A DNA stretch of 64,000 nt from an uncultured Clostridia bacterium. GTDB taxonomy: Bacteria > Bacillota > Clostridia > Christensenellales > Borkfalkiaceae. The stretch's first letter is position 1; the number at the start of each line of letters is the position of its first letter. A model generated the notes under the pieces. It did no database searches. It was not told where the DNA came from and saw only the letters and a list, made by a program, of their open reading frames with translations. Shown one piece after another: positions 39,245 through 48,293 of this stretch. The stretch is from positions 1 to 64,000 of the forward strand of contig CAKQQQ010000009.1 in assembly GCA_934271065.1 (NCBI GenBank), in the 5' to 3' direction. The position numbers were made by a program, and so were the translations under genes.

Positions 39245-41113
39245 ATGAGAAACAGACAAAACGACGTGTTAAAAACCGTTTTATTGGTCATATTGGACTG
39301 CCTTGCTACTTTCGCGTCCGTGTGCCTTGCATATATAGTCTCGATAGGCGCGGCTTACGTCAACGTAACGGCGGAAGTCGTCGTATGGGCGATATGCAAC
39401 GTCGCGCTCGTGTCCGGCTTTTTCGCCCTGTTCAAACTATACTCGGTCATTCTTTCCAACGTCAGCGTTATAGAAGCCCTTAAACTCGGCTTTGCGGTGC
39501 TTTGCGTAACGCTACTTAATCTTATCTATTTACTGCTCCGCCCCACCGAAGGTAAACCCATAAATCTCGCCACCGTAGGCTGTTTCGGCGTGTTTACTTT
39601 CTTTTTCACGGGGTTTATACGCTTTTTCGCGCGGATATTGTCGGTGGGCAGATACTTTGCGAAGAGTATGACACACACGCAAAAACGCGTAATGCTGGTC
39701 GGCGCGGGTTCGGCTTGCGCCACGCTTCTCGGCGAAATGCGCCATTCGGACAAGTTCGGGTATAAACCCGTATGCCTTATCGACGACAGCGTAGAAAAAA
39801 TCGGCAAAACCATTTACGGGGTAAAGGTCGTCGGCTCTACTTACGAAATCAAAAAATACGCCGCGCGTTACGGCGTGGAAGAAATAATCGTCACGATGCC
39901 GTCTTGCAGCAAGAAACGCCTTAACAAGATTATGAGCCGTTGCCGCGAAACGGGCTGCCCCGTAAAGATACTGCCCGGCGCGTTCCAGTTCATAAACGGT
40001 CAGATTTCCGTTTCGAGCCTGCGCGACGTAGACGTACAGGACTTGCTCGGCAGAGATCAGGTAAAAGTCAACATCGACGAAATCATAGGCTACATAGAAA
40101 ACAAAATCGTACTCGTTACGGGCGGCGGCGGCTCTATCGGCAGCGAACTTTGCCGCCAGATAGCGACGCATCGCCCCAAAGGGCTTATAATACTCGACAT
40201 TTACGAGAACAACGCGTACGATATAGAACAGGAACTTAAACGCAAACACCCCGAACTCAATCTCGTAACGCTGATAGCAAGTATCCGCGACGCGAGCAAG
40301 ATAAAAGACGTGTTCAAAAAATACCGCCCGCAGATAGTGTTCCACGCGGCGGCGCACAAACACGTTCCGTTAATGGAAACTTCGCCCAACGAAGCGATTA
40401 AGAACAACGTGTTCGGCACGTTCAACGTGGCGCGTTACGCCGACCTTTACGGCGCGGAAACGTTCGTGCAGATATCCACCGATAAGGCGGTAAACCCGAC
40501 GAACGTTATGGGCGCGTCGAAGCGCATATGCGAAATGATTATTCAGACGATAGGCAAGCACAGCCTGTCGACCAACTTCGTCGCGGTGCGATTCGGCAAC
40601 GTGTTAGGCTCTAACGGTTCGGTTATCCCCTTATTCAAACGACAGATTAAAGAAGGCGGGCCCGTAACCGTTACGCACAAGGACATCATACGCTATTTTA
40701 TGACCATTCCCGAAGCGGTGTCGCTGGTATTGCAGGCGGGCGCGTACGCCAAAGGCGGGCAGATTTTCGTACTCGATATGGGCGATCCGGTCAAGATTTA
40801 CGACCTTGCGTATAACCTGATAAAACTGTCGGGGTTAGAACCCGGCGTGGATATAGACATAGTCTGCACGGGTTTACGCCCCGGCGAGAAGTTGTACGAA
40901 GAACGGCTTATGAGCGAAGAAGGTCTGCAAAAAACCGCGAACGGGCTTATCAATATCGCCCAGCCGATAAAATTCGACGAAGAAAATTTCTGGAAGCGTC
41001 TGGAAGAGTTATATTCCGCCGCTTACGACGAATCGGAAGATATGAAGCGGCTTATCAAACTGCTCGTACCCACCTATAAAGCGGACGTAGCGAAACGCGA
41101 AACCGCGCGATAA
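39245..41113 (+). CDS. nucleotide-sugar epimerase/dehydratase (CapD/PglF family)
   Basis: A 622-aa membrane-bound short-chain dehydrogenase. Four N-terminal helices (about 10-130), a CoA-binding-like Rossmann domain with VGAGSACATLLGEM (about 150-165), then an SDR domain with VTGGGGSIGSELCR (about 291) and the catalytic region STDKAVNPTNVMGASKR. It probably converts UDP-GlcNAc to a 4-keto or epimer form for glycan or capsule synthesis. Length is typical of the family. The mRNA appears leaderless. Confidence 0.93.
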   Translation: MRNRQNDVLKTVLLVILDCLATFASVCLAYIVSIGAAYVNVTAEVVVWAICNVALVSGFFALFKLYSVILSNVSVIEALKLGFAVLCVTLLNLIYLLLRPTEGKPINLATVGCFGVFTFFFTGFIRFFARILSVGRYFAKSMTHTQKRVMLVGAGSACATLLGEMRHSDKFGYKPVCLIDDSVEKIGKTIYGVKVVGSTYEIKKYAARYGVEEIIVTMPSCSKKRLNKIMSRCRETGCPVKILPGAFQFINGQISVSSLRDVDVQDLLGRDQVKVNIDEIIGYIENKIVLVTGGGGSIGSELCRQIATHRPKGLIILDIYENNAYDIEQELKRKHPELNLVTLIASIRDASKIKDVFKKYRPQIVFHAAAHKHVPLMETSPNEAIKNNVFGTFNVARYADLYGAETFVQISTDKAVNPTNVMGASKRICEMIIQTIGKHSLSTNFVAVRFGNVLGSNGSVIPLFKRQIKEGGPVTVTHKDIIRYFMTIPEAVSLVLQAGAYAKGGQIFVLDMGDPVKIYDLAYNLIKLSGLEPGVDIDIVCTGLRPGEKLYEERLMSEEGLQKTANGLINIAQPIKFDEENFWKRLEELYSAAYDESEDMKRLIKLLVPTYKADVAKRETAR

Positions 41114-41162
41114 TTACGGCAAAACCGCCGCGCCGCACGTACGCTTATAAGGAGAATATTAT

Positions 41163-41576
41163 ATGAAATACTGCGCCAAATGCGGCAGCGAACTGAAAGA
41201 CGAAGCGTTCTTTTGCCCTAATTGCGGCTGTCTCGTAACGCCCGCGCCGCAAAAAACCAAACCCGAAGAAACGGATTTACGACAAATAGAAACGCAATCC
41301 GAAACCGACAATTCCGCAATGAGCGTCGCGGCGTTGGTTTTAGGAATAATCGCGTTCGTAACGGGCGTACTCTCGCTCGTCTTCGACCTGCGTATATTAC
41401 TCAATTCGTTTTCGCTCGGGTTTTCGGGAATACTTGCCGTCATCTTCGCCGCGCCTAATCTCAAATACAAAAAAGCGTCGTCGATAATCGGTTTCGTTTT
41501 CGGCATACTCGGCTTGTCTTTTCTGCTTATATCGAGTATAATTTGGGCGGTAACGTATTATAATATATTATTTTGA
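41163..41576 (+). CDS. zinc-ribbon membrane protein (DUF4190-like)
   Basis: A 137-aa protein beginning with a zinc ribbon (YCAKCGSELKDEAFFCPNCGC), a polar linker, then membrane segments (about 55-75, 78-100 and 110-135) with the MSVAALVLGIIAFVTG pattern of DUF4190. AAGGAGAATATT precedes the start. Function unknown. Such proteins sense or tether at the membrane. Confidence 0.82.
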   Translation: MKYCAKCGSELKDEAFFCPNCGCLVTPAPQKTKPEETDLRQIETQSETDNSAMSVAALVLGIIAFVTGVLSLVFDLRILLNSFSLGFSGILAVIFAAPNLKYKKASSIIGFVFGILGLSFLLISSIIWAVTYYNILF

Positions 41577-41595
41577 CACAAAGGAGAATGAAACA

Positions 41596-41934
41596 ATGAA
41601 GTATTGCACGAAATGCGGAAACGAACTTTTCGACGAAGCGGTTATATGCCCTAAATGCGGATGCCCCGTCGAAAACGCAAAATTACCGCAAACAACCGAC
41701 CGCTCGTCGGGCAGCAAAACCGCGACCAAAGTGTTTATGATTATCGGGTGCATCGTTAGCGCGTTCTTTTATCTGATTCCGCTGGCGTGGTGTGTACCGA
41801 TGACCGTAAGTTACTTTAACGCCGTTAAAAACGGTAAAAAGGTCTCCACCGCGTTCAAGGTCTGCACGTTACTGTTCGTAAGTCTCGTAGCGGGGATATT
41901 GATGCTCTGCGACAACGACGACGTGTCCGCATAA
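41596..41934 (+). CDS. zinc-ribbon membrane protein (DUF2116-like ribbon)
   Basis: A 112-aa protein with the zinc ribbon YCTKCGNELFDEAVICPKCGC, a linker and two membrane segments (about 45-68 and 90-108). It is a paralogue in layout of the preceding gene, 20 bp away, and likely cotranscribed. AAGGAG precedes the start. Confidence 0.8.
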   Translation: MKYCTKCGNELFDEAVICPKCGCPVENAKLPQTTDRSSGSKTATKVFMIIGCIVSAFFYLIPLAWCVPMTVSYFNAVKNGKKVSTAFKVCTLLFVSLVAGILMLCDNDDVSA

Positions 41935-41940
41935 ACAGAT

Positions 41941-42214
41941 GCCGAACAAGAACAATACGAACCGTGGTCTGACGGTGTGTTTTTGACTAATACTGCGTTG
42001 CGCTCACGGGTTATACGGACAGTATTAACCCGTTCGCGCGCCTTATCTTAGCCTAAAAACACGCCGTCAGACTTGTCGGCAACAAAAACGCCGATATTTT
42101 CGATGATTTGTTGCAAAGGCGAGAACGGTAGTACTATACGTACATCGTCCGAGAATTTGCAAAAAGCGCGTAAATAGCGGCGTTTTTGCAAGGTTCGTAT
42201 TATTCTTGTCCGGC
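41941..42214. repeat. 274-nt inverted-repeat element, structured RNA or MITE
   Basis: 23-bp ends (41941-41963 and 42192-42214) match as inverted repeats at 21 of 23 positions. Inside are two further arms: an 18-bp stem (41967-41984/42055-42072, one G-U pair) with an 8-bp sub-stem (42006-42013/42026-42033), and an 11-bp stem (42083-42093/42178-42188). The whole forms a three-way junction. No ORF of note lies within. It could be a miniature transposable element or an RNA gene. Its ends do not match the flanks in an obvious target duplication. Confidence 0.72.
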
Positions 42215-42219
42215 ATAAA

Positions 42220-42262
42220 ACGGCGGGGCGGAAAGTTAAAAACTTTCCGCCCCGCCGTATTT
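42220..42262. terminator. strong bidirectional terminator
   Basis: A perfect 18-bp stem (42220-42237 with 42241-42258) with a 3-nt loop and T-rich ends on both sides. It ends the leftward pyrG-glnN transcript just after glnN and also blocks rightward readthrough. Confidence 0.92.
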
Positions 42263-42271
42263 TATTCGGTT

Positions 42272-44353
42272 TTAATATTTGACGCTGCTTAATATATCGA
42301 CGTAGGTCGGGAACGGCCAGTCGGTTCTCGCCACGCAGGTTTCGAGCGCGTCGCAGGAAACCCTGAGACTTTCCATACGGGTTTTGATAATTTCCTTATG
42401 GTATACCGCGCTTTCGTAGCCGTCGGAAATCTTTTCCGCCGCCGCAAGGCTTTCCGAAAGCCCTTCGGTCTTGTCGTAAATCTCGTCGGTAAGCCCCGAA
42501 ATTTTATTAAGCATAGACTTTTCCGCGCGCGCGCTTACGCCCGCCGCCGATAACGAGTTATAGGTTTCGGCAAGCGTTTTTTGATAGTTGACCGCCGCGG
42601 GCAGTATCTGCCGTTCGGTCATCCACAGCATAGTACGCGCTTCTATATCGAGCGTTTTGACGTAACGGTCAATCATTATTCCGTAACGGCTGGAAAGTTC
42701 TTTGCCCGTAAATACGGCGTGCTTTTCAAACACTTCTATATTTTTCGGTTCGAGATACGCCGCTATCGCGTCGACGGTCGTGGGCGCGTTCGTAAGCCCC
42801 CTTCTCGCCGCTTCTTCTTTCCATTCTTCGGAATAGTTGTTACCGTTGAAAATTATACGCGCGTGTTTTTTGAACACGTCTCTTAAAACGTCGTCAACCT
42901 TATCCGCGCCGAGCCGTTCTATTTCGTCGGATATTTTATCGAGTTCTTCCGCCACGACGGTGTTAAGCACGAGATTCGCGCCCGCCGACGACATATCCGA
43001 GCCGACCATACGAAATTCGAACTTGTTGCCCGTAAACGCGAACGGCGAAGTTCTGTTACGGTCGGTATCGTCTTTCGTGAACGCGATGTTTCCGCCTACG
43101 CGCGACTGCGCCTTGACTTTTTCTTTCGCCGCTTTGCCGCAAAGATACGAAGAAATAACTTCTTCCATATCCGAGCCGACGAACATAGACACTATCGCGG
43201 GCGGGGCTTCGTTTCCGCCGAGACGGTTATCGTTGCTCGGCGACGCGACGGATACTCTCAACATATCCTGATAATCGTCCACCGCCGCCACGACCGCCGC
43301 AAAAAAGGTCATAAACTTCTTGTTTTCGGCGGGTTTCTTGCCCGGCTTAAAAAGATTTTCGCCCGAATCGGTCGCTACCGACCAGTTATTGTGCTTGCCG
43401 CTGCCGTTTATACCTTCAAACGGCTTTTCGTTAAGCAGACACACCATACCGTGTCTGTTGGCGACCGTCTTCATAACCGACATCGTTATCTGGTTCTGAT
43501 CGACGGCAAGGTTTACGGTGGTATATACGTTTGCAAGTTCGTGCTGCGCGGGCGCGACTTCGTTATGCTTGGTTTTGGCAAGCACGCCGAGTTTCCACAG
43601 TTCCGCGTCGAGATCGTTCATATAATCCCATACGCGCGATTTTATTTTGCCGAAGTAATGATCTTCGAGTTCCTGACCTTTCGGCGGTTTCGCGCCGAAC
43701 AGCGTTCTGCCGCAATCGATAAGGTCTACGCGCTGTTCGTAAACGCTCTTGTCTATCAAAAAATATTCCTGTTCTATGCCCGCGTTCGCGATGACCTTTT
43801 TGGTCTCGTCATCGCCGAGCAGCCTTAACACGCGCAACGCGCTTCGGTTAAGAGTTTCTTCGCTGCGAAGAAGCGGGGCTTTTTTATCGAGCGACTCTCC
43901 GCCGTACGAACAGAATACCGTAGGAACGTACAAAGAGTTACCCATAACGAACGCGTACGAGTTCGGATCGAACGACGTATACCCTCTCGCTTCGAACGTA
44001 GCGCGAAGTCCGCCCGACGGAAAACTCGACGCATCGGGTTCGCCCTTTATAAGGTTTTTACCCGTAAACCGCTCTATAACCCCGTCTTTTGTGGGTTCTA
44101 TAAACGCTTCGTGCTTTTCTGCGGTAACGCCCGTCATCGGCTGAAACCAATGCGTATAGTGCGTCGCGCCCTTTTCGATAGCCCATTCTTTCATCGCCGT
44201 CGCAAGTTCGTCGGCGAGCGGGCGCGTCAAAGGCACGTTTTCGTCGATACAACGATGAAATTCGTCGTACGCGTCTTTCGTAAGTCTTTTTTTCATTTCG
44301 GCGTCGGTAAAGACGTTTTCGGCAAACCTTTCCGCCACTCTGAATTTATTCAT
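42272..44353 (-). CDS. glnN: glutamine synthetase type III
   Basis: A 693-aa protein, the length of GSIII, with its hallmarks: KGATHYTHWFQPMTG, EAFIEPTKDG, IDCGRTLFGAKPPKGQELEDHYFG, and the ATP/glutamate motif KHNEVAPAQHE. It makes glutamine from glutamate and ammonia. It lies 14 bp after pyrG, so the ammonia-assimilating enzyme and the glutamine-using CTP synthase share a transcript. Confidence 0.96.
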   Translation of the reverse strand: MNKFRVAERFAENVFTDAEMKKRLTKDAYDEFHRCIDENVPLTRPLADELATAMKEWAIEKGATHYTHWFQPMTGVTAEKHEAFIEPTKDGVIERFTGKNLIKGEPDASSFPSGGLRATFEARGYTSFDPNSYAFVMGNSLYVPTVFCSYGGESLDKKAPLLRSEETLNRSALRVLRLLGDDETKKVIANAGIEQEYFLIDKSVYEQRVDLIDCGRTLFGAKPPKGQELEDHYFGKIKSRVWDYMNDLDAELWKLGVLAKTKHNEVAPAQHELANVYTTVNLAVDQNQITMSVMKTVANRHGMVCLLNEKPFEGINGSGKHNNWSVATDSGENLFKPGKKPAENKKFMTFFAAVVAAVDDYQDMLRVSVASPSNDNRLGGNEAPPAIVSMFVGSDMEEVISSYLCGKAAKEKVKAQSRVGGNIAFTKDDTDRNRTSPFAFTGNKFEFRMVGSDMSSAGANLVLNTVVAEELDKISDEIERLGADKVDDVLRDVFKKHARIIFNGNNYSEEWKEEAARRGLTNAPTTVDAIAAYLEPKNIEVFEKHAVFTGKELSSRYGIMIDRYVKTLDIEARTMLWMTERQILPAAVNYQKTLAETYNSLSAAGVSARAEKSMLNKISGLTDEIYDKTEGLSESLAAAEKISDGYESAVYHKEIIKTRMESLRVSCDALETCVARTDWPFPTYVDILSSVKY

Positions 44354-44367
44354 TTTTATCTCCTGTA

Positions 44368-45987
44368 TCAGCGAATTTTCGCGGTGTTTTTTCGTTTTAT
44401 CGCCGCCGCGACGAGCCCTTTGAACAACGGGTGCGCCTTATCCGGCCGCGATTTGAATTCGGGGTGGAACTGACACCCGACGTAATAATCGAGCGAAGAG
44501 ACTTCTACGGTTTCGACGAGCCTGCCGTCCGGGGAAGTACCCGACAACGTAAGTCCTGCGCCCGACAGCCTTTCGCGATAATCGTTATTGAATTCGTATC
44601 TGTGGCGATGCCGCTCGGATATATTCGTCTCGCCGTACAACTCGGCGATTTTGGCGTTAGCGGCAAGCCGACACGGGTACGCGCCGAGCCGCATAGTTCC
44701 GCCCTTGTCGCTGACGTTTTTCTGATCGGGCATAAGGTCGATGACCTTATCGCGCGCGGTTTCGTCAAACTCGCCGGACGTCGCGCCCGTTATGCCGGCT
44801 ACGTCACGCGCGTATTCTATTACCATCATCTGCATACCGAGACAGATACCGAGACAGGGCAGATTGTTTTCGCGCGCATAGCGGCAGGTCTCTATCATAC
44901 CCGCGGTGGCGCGATCGCCGAATCCGCCGGGAATAACTATGCCGTCTGCGTCGAAAAATATCTTCGCGGCGTTTTCGCGCGTCACTTCTCCGCTGTCTAT
45001 CCACTTTATTTTAACGTTCGCGCCGAGCGCGAATCCGCCCGCTTTCAGAGCTTCCGCAACGGACAGGTACGCGTCGTGCAGACGAACGTATTTGCCGACG
45101 AGCGCGATCGTTATTTCCTTCTTCGCGGCTTTGACCAAGCGTATAAACCCGCGCCACTCGGCTAGGTTCTGCCTACCTTTTAATTTTAACGCTTTTACTA
45201 CCGCGTTGTCAAGCCCGTTGGCGTGCAAAATCAAAGGCGTTTCGTATAAAAGTTCCGCCGTTACGTCGGACACGACGTTTTCTTCGGGAACGTTGCAGAA
45301 CAAGGCGATTTTACGCTTGATTTCTATCCCGACTTCGCCGTCCGAACGGATTACGATAACGTCGGGAGAAATGCCTATGCCGCGCAATTCCGCCACGCTG
45401 TGCTGGGTGGGCTTGGACTTATACTCGTCCGAACCCGAAACGTAAGGCACGAGACAGACGTGAATGAACGCGCAATTTTCTCTGCCCACGTCGTTGGCGA
45501 ATTGACGAATCGCTTCGAGAAAGTGCTGAGACTCTATATCGCCTATCGTTCCGCCTATTTCGGTAATAACCACGTCCGCGCCGCTGACTTCGGCGTTTTT
45601 GCGGATAAAGCGTTTGGTCTCGTCGGTAACATGCGGAATAATCTGCACGGTCTTGCCCAGATACTCGCCGCGCCGTTCCTTTTCTATTACCGAATAGAAT
45701 ACCTTGCCCGAAGTCAAGTTCGAAAACCTGTTCAGATTGACGCCCGTGAAACGTTCGTAGTGTCCGAGATCGAGATCGGTTTCCGCGCCGTCTTCGGTGA
45801 CGAACACTTCGCCGTGTTCGAGCGGGTTCATCGTGCCGGGATCTACGTTCATATACGGGTCGAGTTTTTGCACCGCTATCGAAAAGCCGCGCTGTCGAAG
45901 CAGTCTGCCGAGCGAAGCCGCCACGATGCCCTTGCCGAGCCCCGAAACGACGCCGCCCGTTACGAATACGTACTTGGTGTTTTTCAT
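44368..45987 (-). CDS. pyrG: CTP synthase
   Basis: A 539-aa protein starting at MKNTKYVFVTGG (45987), chosen because CGGAGAATTTT precedes it; an upstream ATG at 46053 lies in the leader. Synthetase domain 1-270 has SGLGKGIVAASLGRLL and TMNPLEHGEVFV. The glutamine amidotransferase domain has the nucleophile CLGICLGMQ and the GGFGDR oxyanion region. It converts UTP to CTP with glutamine. Downstream glnN is cotranscribed. Confidence 0.97.
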   Translation of the reverse strand: MKNTKYVFVTGGVVSGLGKGIVAASLGRLLRQRGFSIAVQKLDPYMNVDPGTMNPLEHGEVFVTEDGAETDLDLGHYERFTGVNLNRFSNLTSGKVFYSVIEKERRGEYLGKTVQIIPHVTDETKRFIRKNAEVSGADVVITEIGGTIGDIESQHFLEAIRQFANDVGRENCAFIHVCLVPYVSGSDEYKSKPTQHSVAELRGIGISPDVIVIRSDGEVGIEIKRKIALFCNVPEENVVSDVTAELLYETPLILHANGLDNAVVKALKLKGRQNLAEWRGFIRLVKAAKKEITIALVGKYVRLHDAYLSVAEALKAGGFALGANVKIKWIDSGEVTRENAAKIFFDADGIVIPGGFGDRATAGMIETCRYARENNLPCLGICLGMQMMVIEYARDVAGITGATSGEFDETARDKVIDLMPDQKNVSDKGGTMRLGAYPCRLAANAKIAELYGETNISERHRHRYEFNNDYRERLSGAGLTLSGTSPDGRLVETVEVSSLDYYVGCQFHPEFKSRPDKAHPLFKGLVAAAIKRKNTAKIR

Positions 45988-46051
45988 AAAATTCTCCGTT
46001 AATTTTGTAAAAAATAAGAGTTTCGGACAAGTTTTCAGGGTTAAAAAATAC

Positions 46052-46101
46052 AAAAAGGGCGTTTTTTTTTAAGGAGTTTTATCTCCTCAAAAAAAACGCC
46101 C
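46052..46101 (-). terminator. pyrG leader attenuator
   Basis: On the minus strand a 19-bp stem (46101-46083 with 46076-46057), where long A/T pairing extends the GC ends, is followed by TTTTTGTATTTTTT. It lies between the pyrG promoter and its start codon, so it would stop most transcripts unless overcome. In Bacillus pyrG is controlled by a leader terminator through reiterative transcription, but here the start site does not begin with a G run. Confidence 0.68.
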
Positions 46102-46129
46102 TGAAAGCCTTATTCAAAAAACGAGACTT

Positions 46130-46159
46130 ATGTTACACCGAACGCCGCATATTTGTCAA
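46130..46159 (-). promoter_or_regulatory. pyrG promoter
   Basis: On the minus strand, TTGACA (46159-46154), an 18-nt spacer and TAACAT (46135-46130). It lies upstream of the leader terminator. Confidence 0.6.
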
Positions 46160-46207
46160 GCGATTTCGGCAAAGTTTTTTCAAAAATTTTTAGGCTCGGC
46201 TACGGGA

Positions 46208-46846
46208 TTATTTCGTGCCGAAAATTCTGTCGCCCGCGTCGCCGAGTCCGGGTAAAATATAACCGTTCTCGTTAAGGCATCTGTCGAGCGTGGAAACGTA
46301 AATTTCGACGTCGGGGTGCTTTTCCGCAACCTTTTCAACGCCTTCGGGCGCGCCGATTATAGCCAGGAACTTAATCTTCTTGCAGCCGCGTTTTTTAAGT
46401 TGGGTTATAGCGTCGCACGCGCTGCCGCCCGTGGCAAGCATCGGATCGACGAGCATAACGACCTTTTTATCGATGGAAGACGGAAGTTTGCAGTAATATT
46501 CCTGCGGTTCGAGCGTCTCTTCGTTGCGATACATACCTATATGCCCCACCTTTGCCGCGGGGAAAAGCGTAAGTATTCCGTTTACCATACCCAAGCCCGC
46601 GCGGAGAATGGGAACGATCGCTATCGAATTTTCTTTTACCACGGTCTGCTCTACCGATTCGAGCGGAGTTTCGACGGTTATCTGCTGAGTGGGTACGTCC
46701 TTGAACGCTTCGTACGCCATCAGAGTCGCTATCTCTTCGATAACTTCGCGGAACTGTTTGGTCGTGGTGTTTTTATCCCTTATTATCGCTACTTTGTGGC
46801 GGATAAGCGGATGGTCGAGAATATGCACGTTGGAATAATCGTTCAT
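46208..46846 (-). CDS. upp: uracil phosphoribosyltransferase, copy 1
   Basis: A 212-aa protein starting at MNDYSNVHILDHPLIRHK (46846) with GAAAGGAGCAAAATA before it. PRPP loop VMLVDPMLATGGSA; uracil-binding end GYILPGLGDAGDRIFGTK. It makes UMP from uracil and PRPP (salvage). Copy 2 lies 1.2 kb away on the same strand. The DUF523 gene is divergent from it by 73 bp. Confidence 0.96.
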   Translation of the reverse strand: MNDYSNVHILDHPLIRHKVAIIRDKNTTTKQFREVIEEIATLMAYEAFKDVPTQQITVETPLESVEQTVVKENSIAIVPILRAGLGMVNGILTLFPAAKVGHIGMYRNEETLEPQEYYCKLPSSIDKKVVMLVDPMLATGGSACDAITQLKKRGCKKIKFLAIIGAPEGVEKVAEKHPDVEIYVSTLDRCLNENGYILPGLGDAGDRIFGTK

Positions 46847-46863
46847 TATTTTGCTCCTTTCGT

Positions 46864-46892
46864 TTGATTTTATTGAATATATTTGGTATAAT
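46864..46892 (+). promoter_or_regulatory. promoter of the DUF523 gene
   Basis: TTGATT (46864-46869), a 17-nt spacer and TATAAT (46887-46892), 27 bp before the ATG. Confidence 0.62.
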
Positions 46893-46919
46893 GATTTACA
46901 AAAAAGGACTGACTGCTCT

Positions 46920-47339
46920 ATGAAAAAAATTCTCGTAAGCGCGTGTCTGTACGGAAACAAATGCCGTTACAAAGGCGACGATTGTTTAAGCGAAAAATTA
47001 CTCGCGCTCGGTAAAGACAATATCCTTATACCCGTTTGCCCCGAACAACTCGGCGGTCTGCCCACCCCGCGTCATCCGTCCGAACGGATAGGCGACAAAG
47101 TGATTTCCGACGTCGGCACGGACGTTACGGAAGAATATACGCGCGGCGCGGATCTTGCTGTGGCGATAGCCAAAGCGAACGGCGTGGATTACTGCGTTCT
47201 TAAAGCCAACAGCCCGTCTTGCGGTAAAGGCGTCGTGTACGACGGAACGTTTACAGGCGGCAAACGCGCCGGGAACGGCGTTACGGTAGACAAACTGCTC
47301 GCCGAAGGCTTTACGGTACTTACCGAAAACGATTTATAA
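46920..47339 (+). CDS. DUF523 protein
   Basis: A 139-aa protein starting at MKKILVSACLYGNKCRY (46920) with AAGGACTGAC upstream. The pattern VSACLYGNKCRYKG, then VCPEQLGGLPTPRHPSE and KANSPSCGKG contains conserved Cys residues that could bind metal or a cluster. Biochemical role unknown; some members are linked to tRNA or sulfur metabolism. It ends at a good terminator. Confidence 0.88.
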   Translation: MKKILVSACLYGNKCRYKGDDCLSEKLLALGKDNILIPVCPEQLGGLPTPRHPSERIGDKVISDVGTDVTEEYTRGADLAVAIAKANGVDYCVLKANSPSCGKGVVYDGTFTGGKRAGNGVTVDKLLAEGFTVLTENDL

Positions 47340-47357
47340 TCTTAAAAGACGATACGC

Positions 47358-47384
47358 GGCGACCGCTTTTGCGGTCGCCTTTTT
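47358..47384 (+). terminator. intrinsic terminator
   Basis: A 9-bp GC stem (47358-47366 with 47371-47379), TTTT loop, then TTTTT. Ends the DUF523 transcript. Confidence 0.88.
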
Positions 47385-47446
47385 ACGCGTTTTTTTTGCG
47401 GATGATTTGCCGCCCTTTTACGCGTTTATTCTATCGTTTTTACACA

Positions 47447-48088
47447 TTATTTCGTGCCGAAAATTCTGTCGCCCGCGTCGCCGAACGCGGTTACTATGTA
47501 GCCGTGTTCGTTCAAAGGCGCGTCGGCGTAGTGCGCGACGTAAATCTGCGCGTCGGGGTGCGCTTCGGCGACCTTTTTAACGCCTTCGGGCGCGGCTATG
47601 AGCGAGAGAAGTTTAATCTTTTTATAACCCCTTTCTTTGATGAAGTCGATAGCCGCTTTCGCGCTTCCGCCCGTAGCCAGCGCAGGGTCGACAACTATGC
47701 AAGTACCGTCTATGCAGTCTTTGGGCAGTTTGCAGTAATATTCGTGCGGTTCGAGCGTCTCTTCGTCGCGGTACAGACCGATATGACCTATTTTAGCCGT
47801 CGGAAACAGCGCGGTAAGCCCGTCTACCATACCGAGCCCCGCCCTTAAAATAGGAACGATGGCGATAGGTTCGGTTATTACGGGGGATTTGAATCTGGAA
47901 AGCGGAGCCTGAATTTCGACGTCGGTCGTGGGCAGGTCTCTGAACGCTTCGTAACCCATAAGCATAGCGATTTCGGAAACGATTTCGCGGAATTCTTTGG
48001 TGTTGGTGGTTACGTCGCAAAGATGGGTTATCTTATGCGCGATAAGCGGATGGTCGAGAATGGTTACGTTTTTCATATGGTCTTGCAT
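47447..48088 (-). CDS. upp: uracil phosphoribosyltransferase, copy 2
   Basis: A 213-aa paralogue of copy 1 starting MQDHMKNVTILDHPLIAHK. PRPP loop VVDPALATGGSA and end GYIVTAFGDAGDRIFGTK are intact. It is clearly diverged from copy 1 in surface residues, so the duplication is not recent. It lies beside the uracil permease gene, which suits a uracil salvage set. Confidence 0.95.
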   Translation of the reverse strand: MQDHMKNVTILDHPLIAHKITHLCDVTTNTKEFREIVSEIAMLMGYEAFRDLPTTDVEIQAPLSRFKSPVITEPIAIVPILRAGLGMVDGLTALFPTAKIGHIGLYRDEETLEPHEYYCKLPKDCIDGTCIVVDPALATGGSAKAAIDFIKERGYKKIKLLSLIAAPEGVKKVAEAHPDAQIYVAHYADAPLNEHGYIVTAFGDAGDRIFGTK

Positions 48089-48189
48089 TTTATTTACCTT
48101 CGTTTAGTCGAGCGAGAATTTGACAAAAGCGTGCAAATCGCGATGTTTTGGCGAGTTCTAACGCAATTATCTGTGGTTAACTCTTTACA

Positions 48190-48218
48190 AGTATAACACT
48201 TTTTAATTAACTTTTCAA
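48190..48218 (-). promoter_or_regulatory. promoter of upp copy 2
   Basis: On the minus strand, TTGAAA (48218-48213), a 17-nt spacer and TATACT (48195-48190). The leader of about 95 nt to the ATG contains no obvious terminator. Confidence 0.6.
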
Positions 48219-48251
48219 CGGTTTGACGCCGCTAACGTAAAATATATAAAT

Positions 48252-48280
48252 AATTCCGCCGCTGTTCTTGCGGCGGAATT
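48252..48280. terminator. terminator downstream of the uracil permease gene
   Basis: An 11-bp stem (48252-48262 with 48270-48280), with T-rich flanks on both strands, 14 bp after the permease stop. Confidence 0.85.
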
Positions 48281-48293
48281 ATTTTTAACGGAT

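Noticed and set aside
39530..40363. 277-codon minus-strand frame
   Set aside because: Shadow of the epimerase gene, which has conserved SDR motifs on the plus strand.
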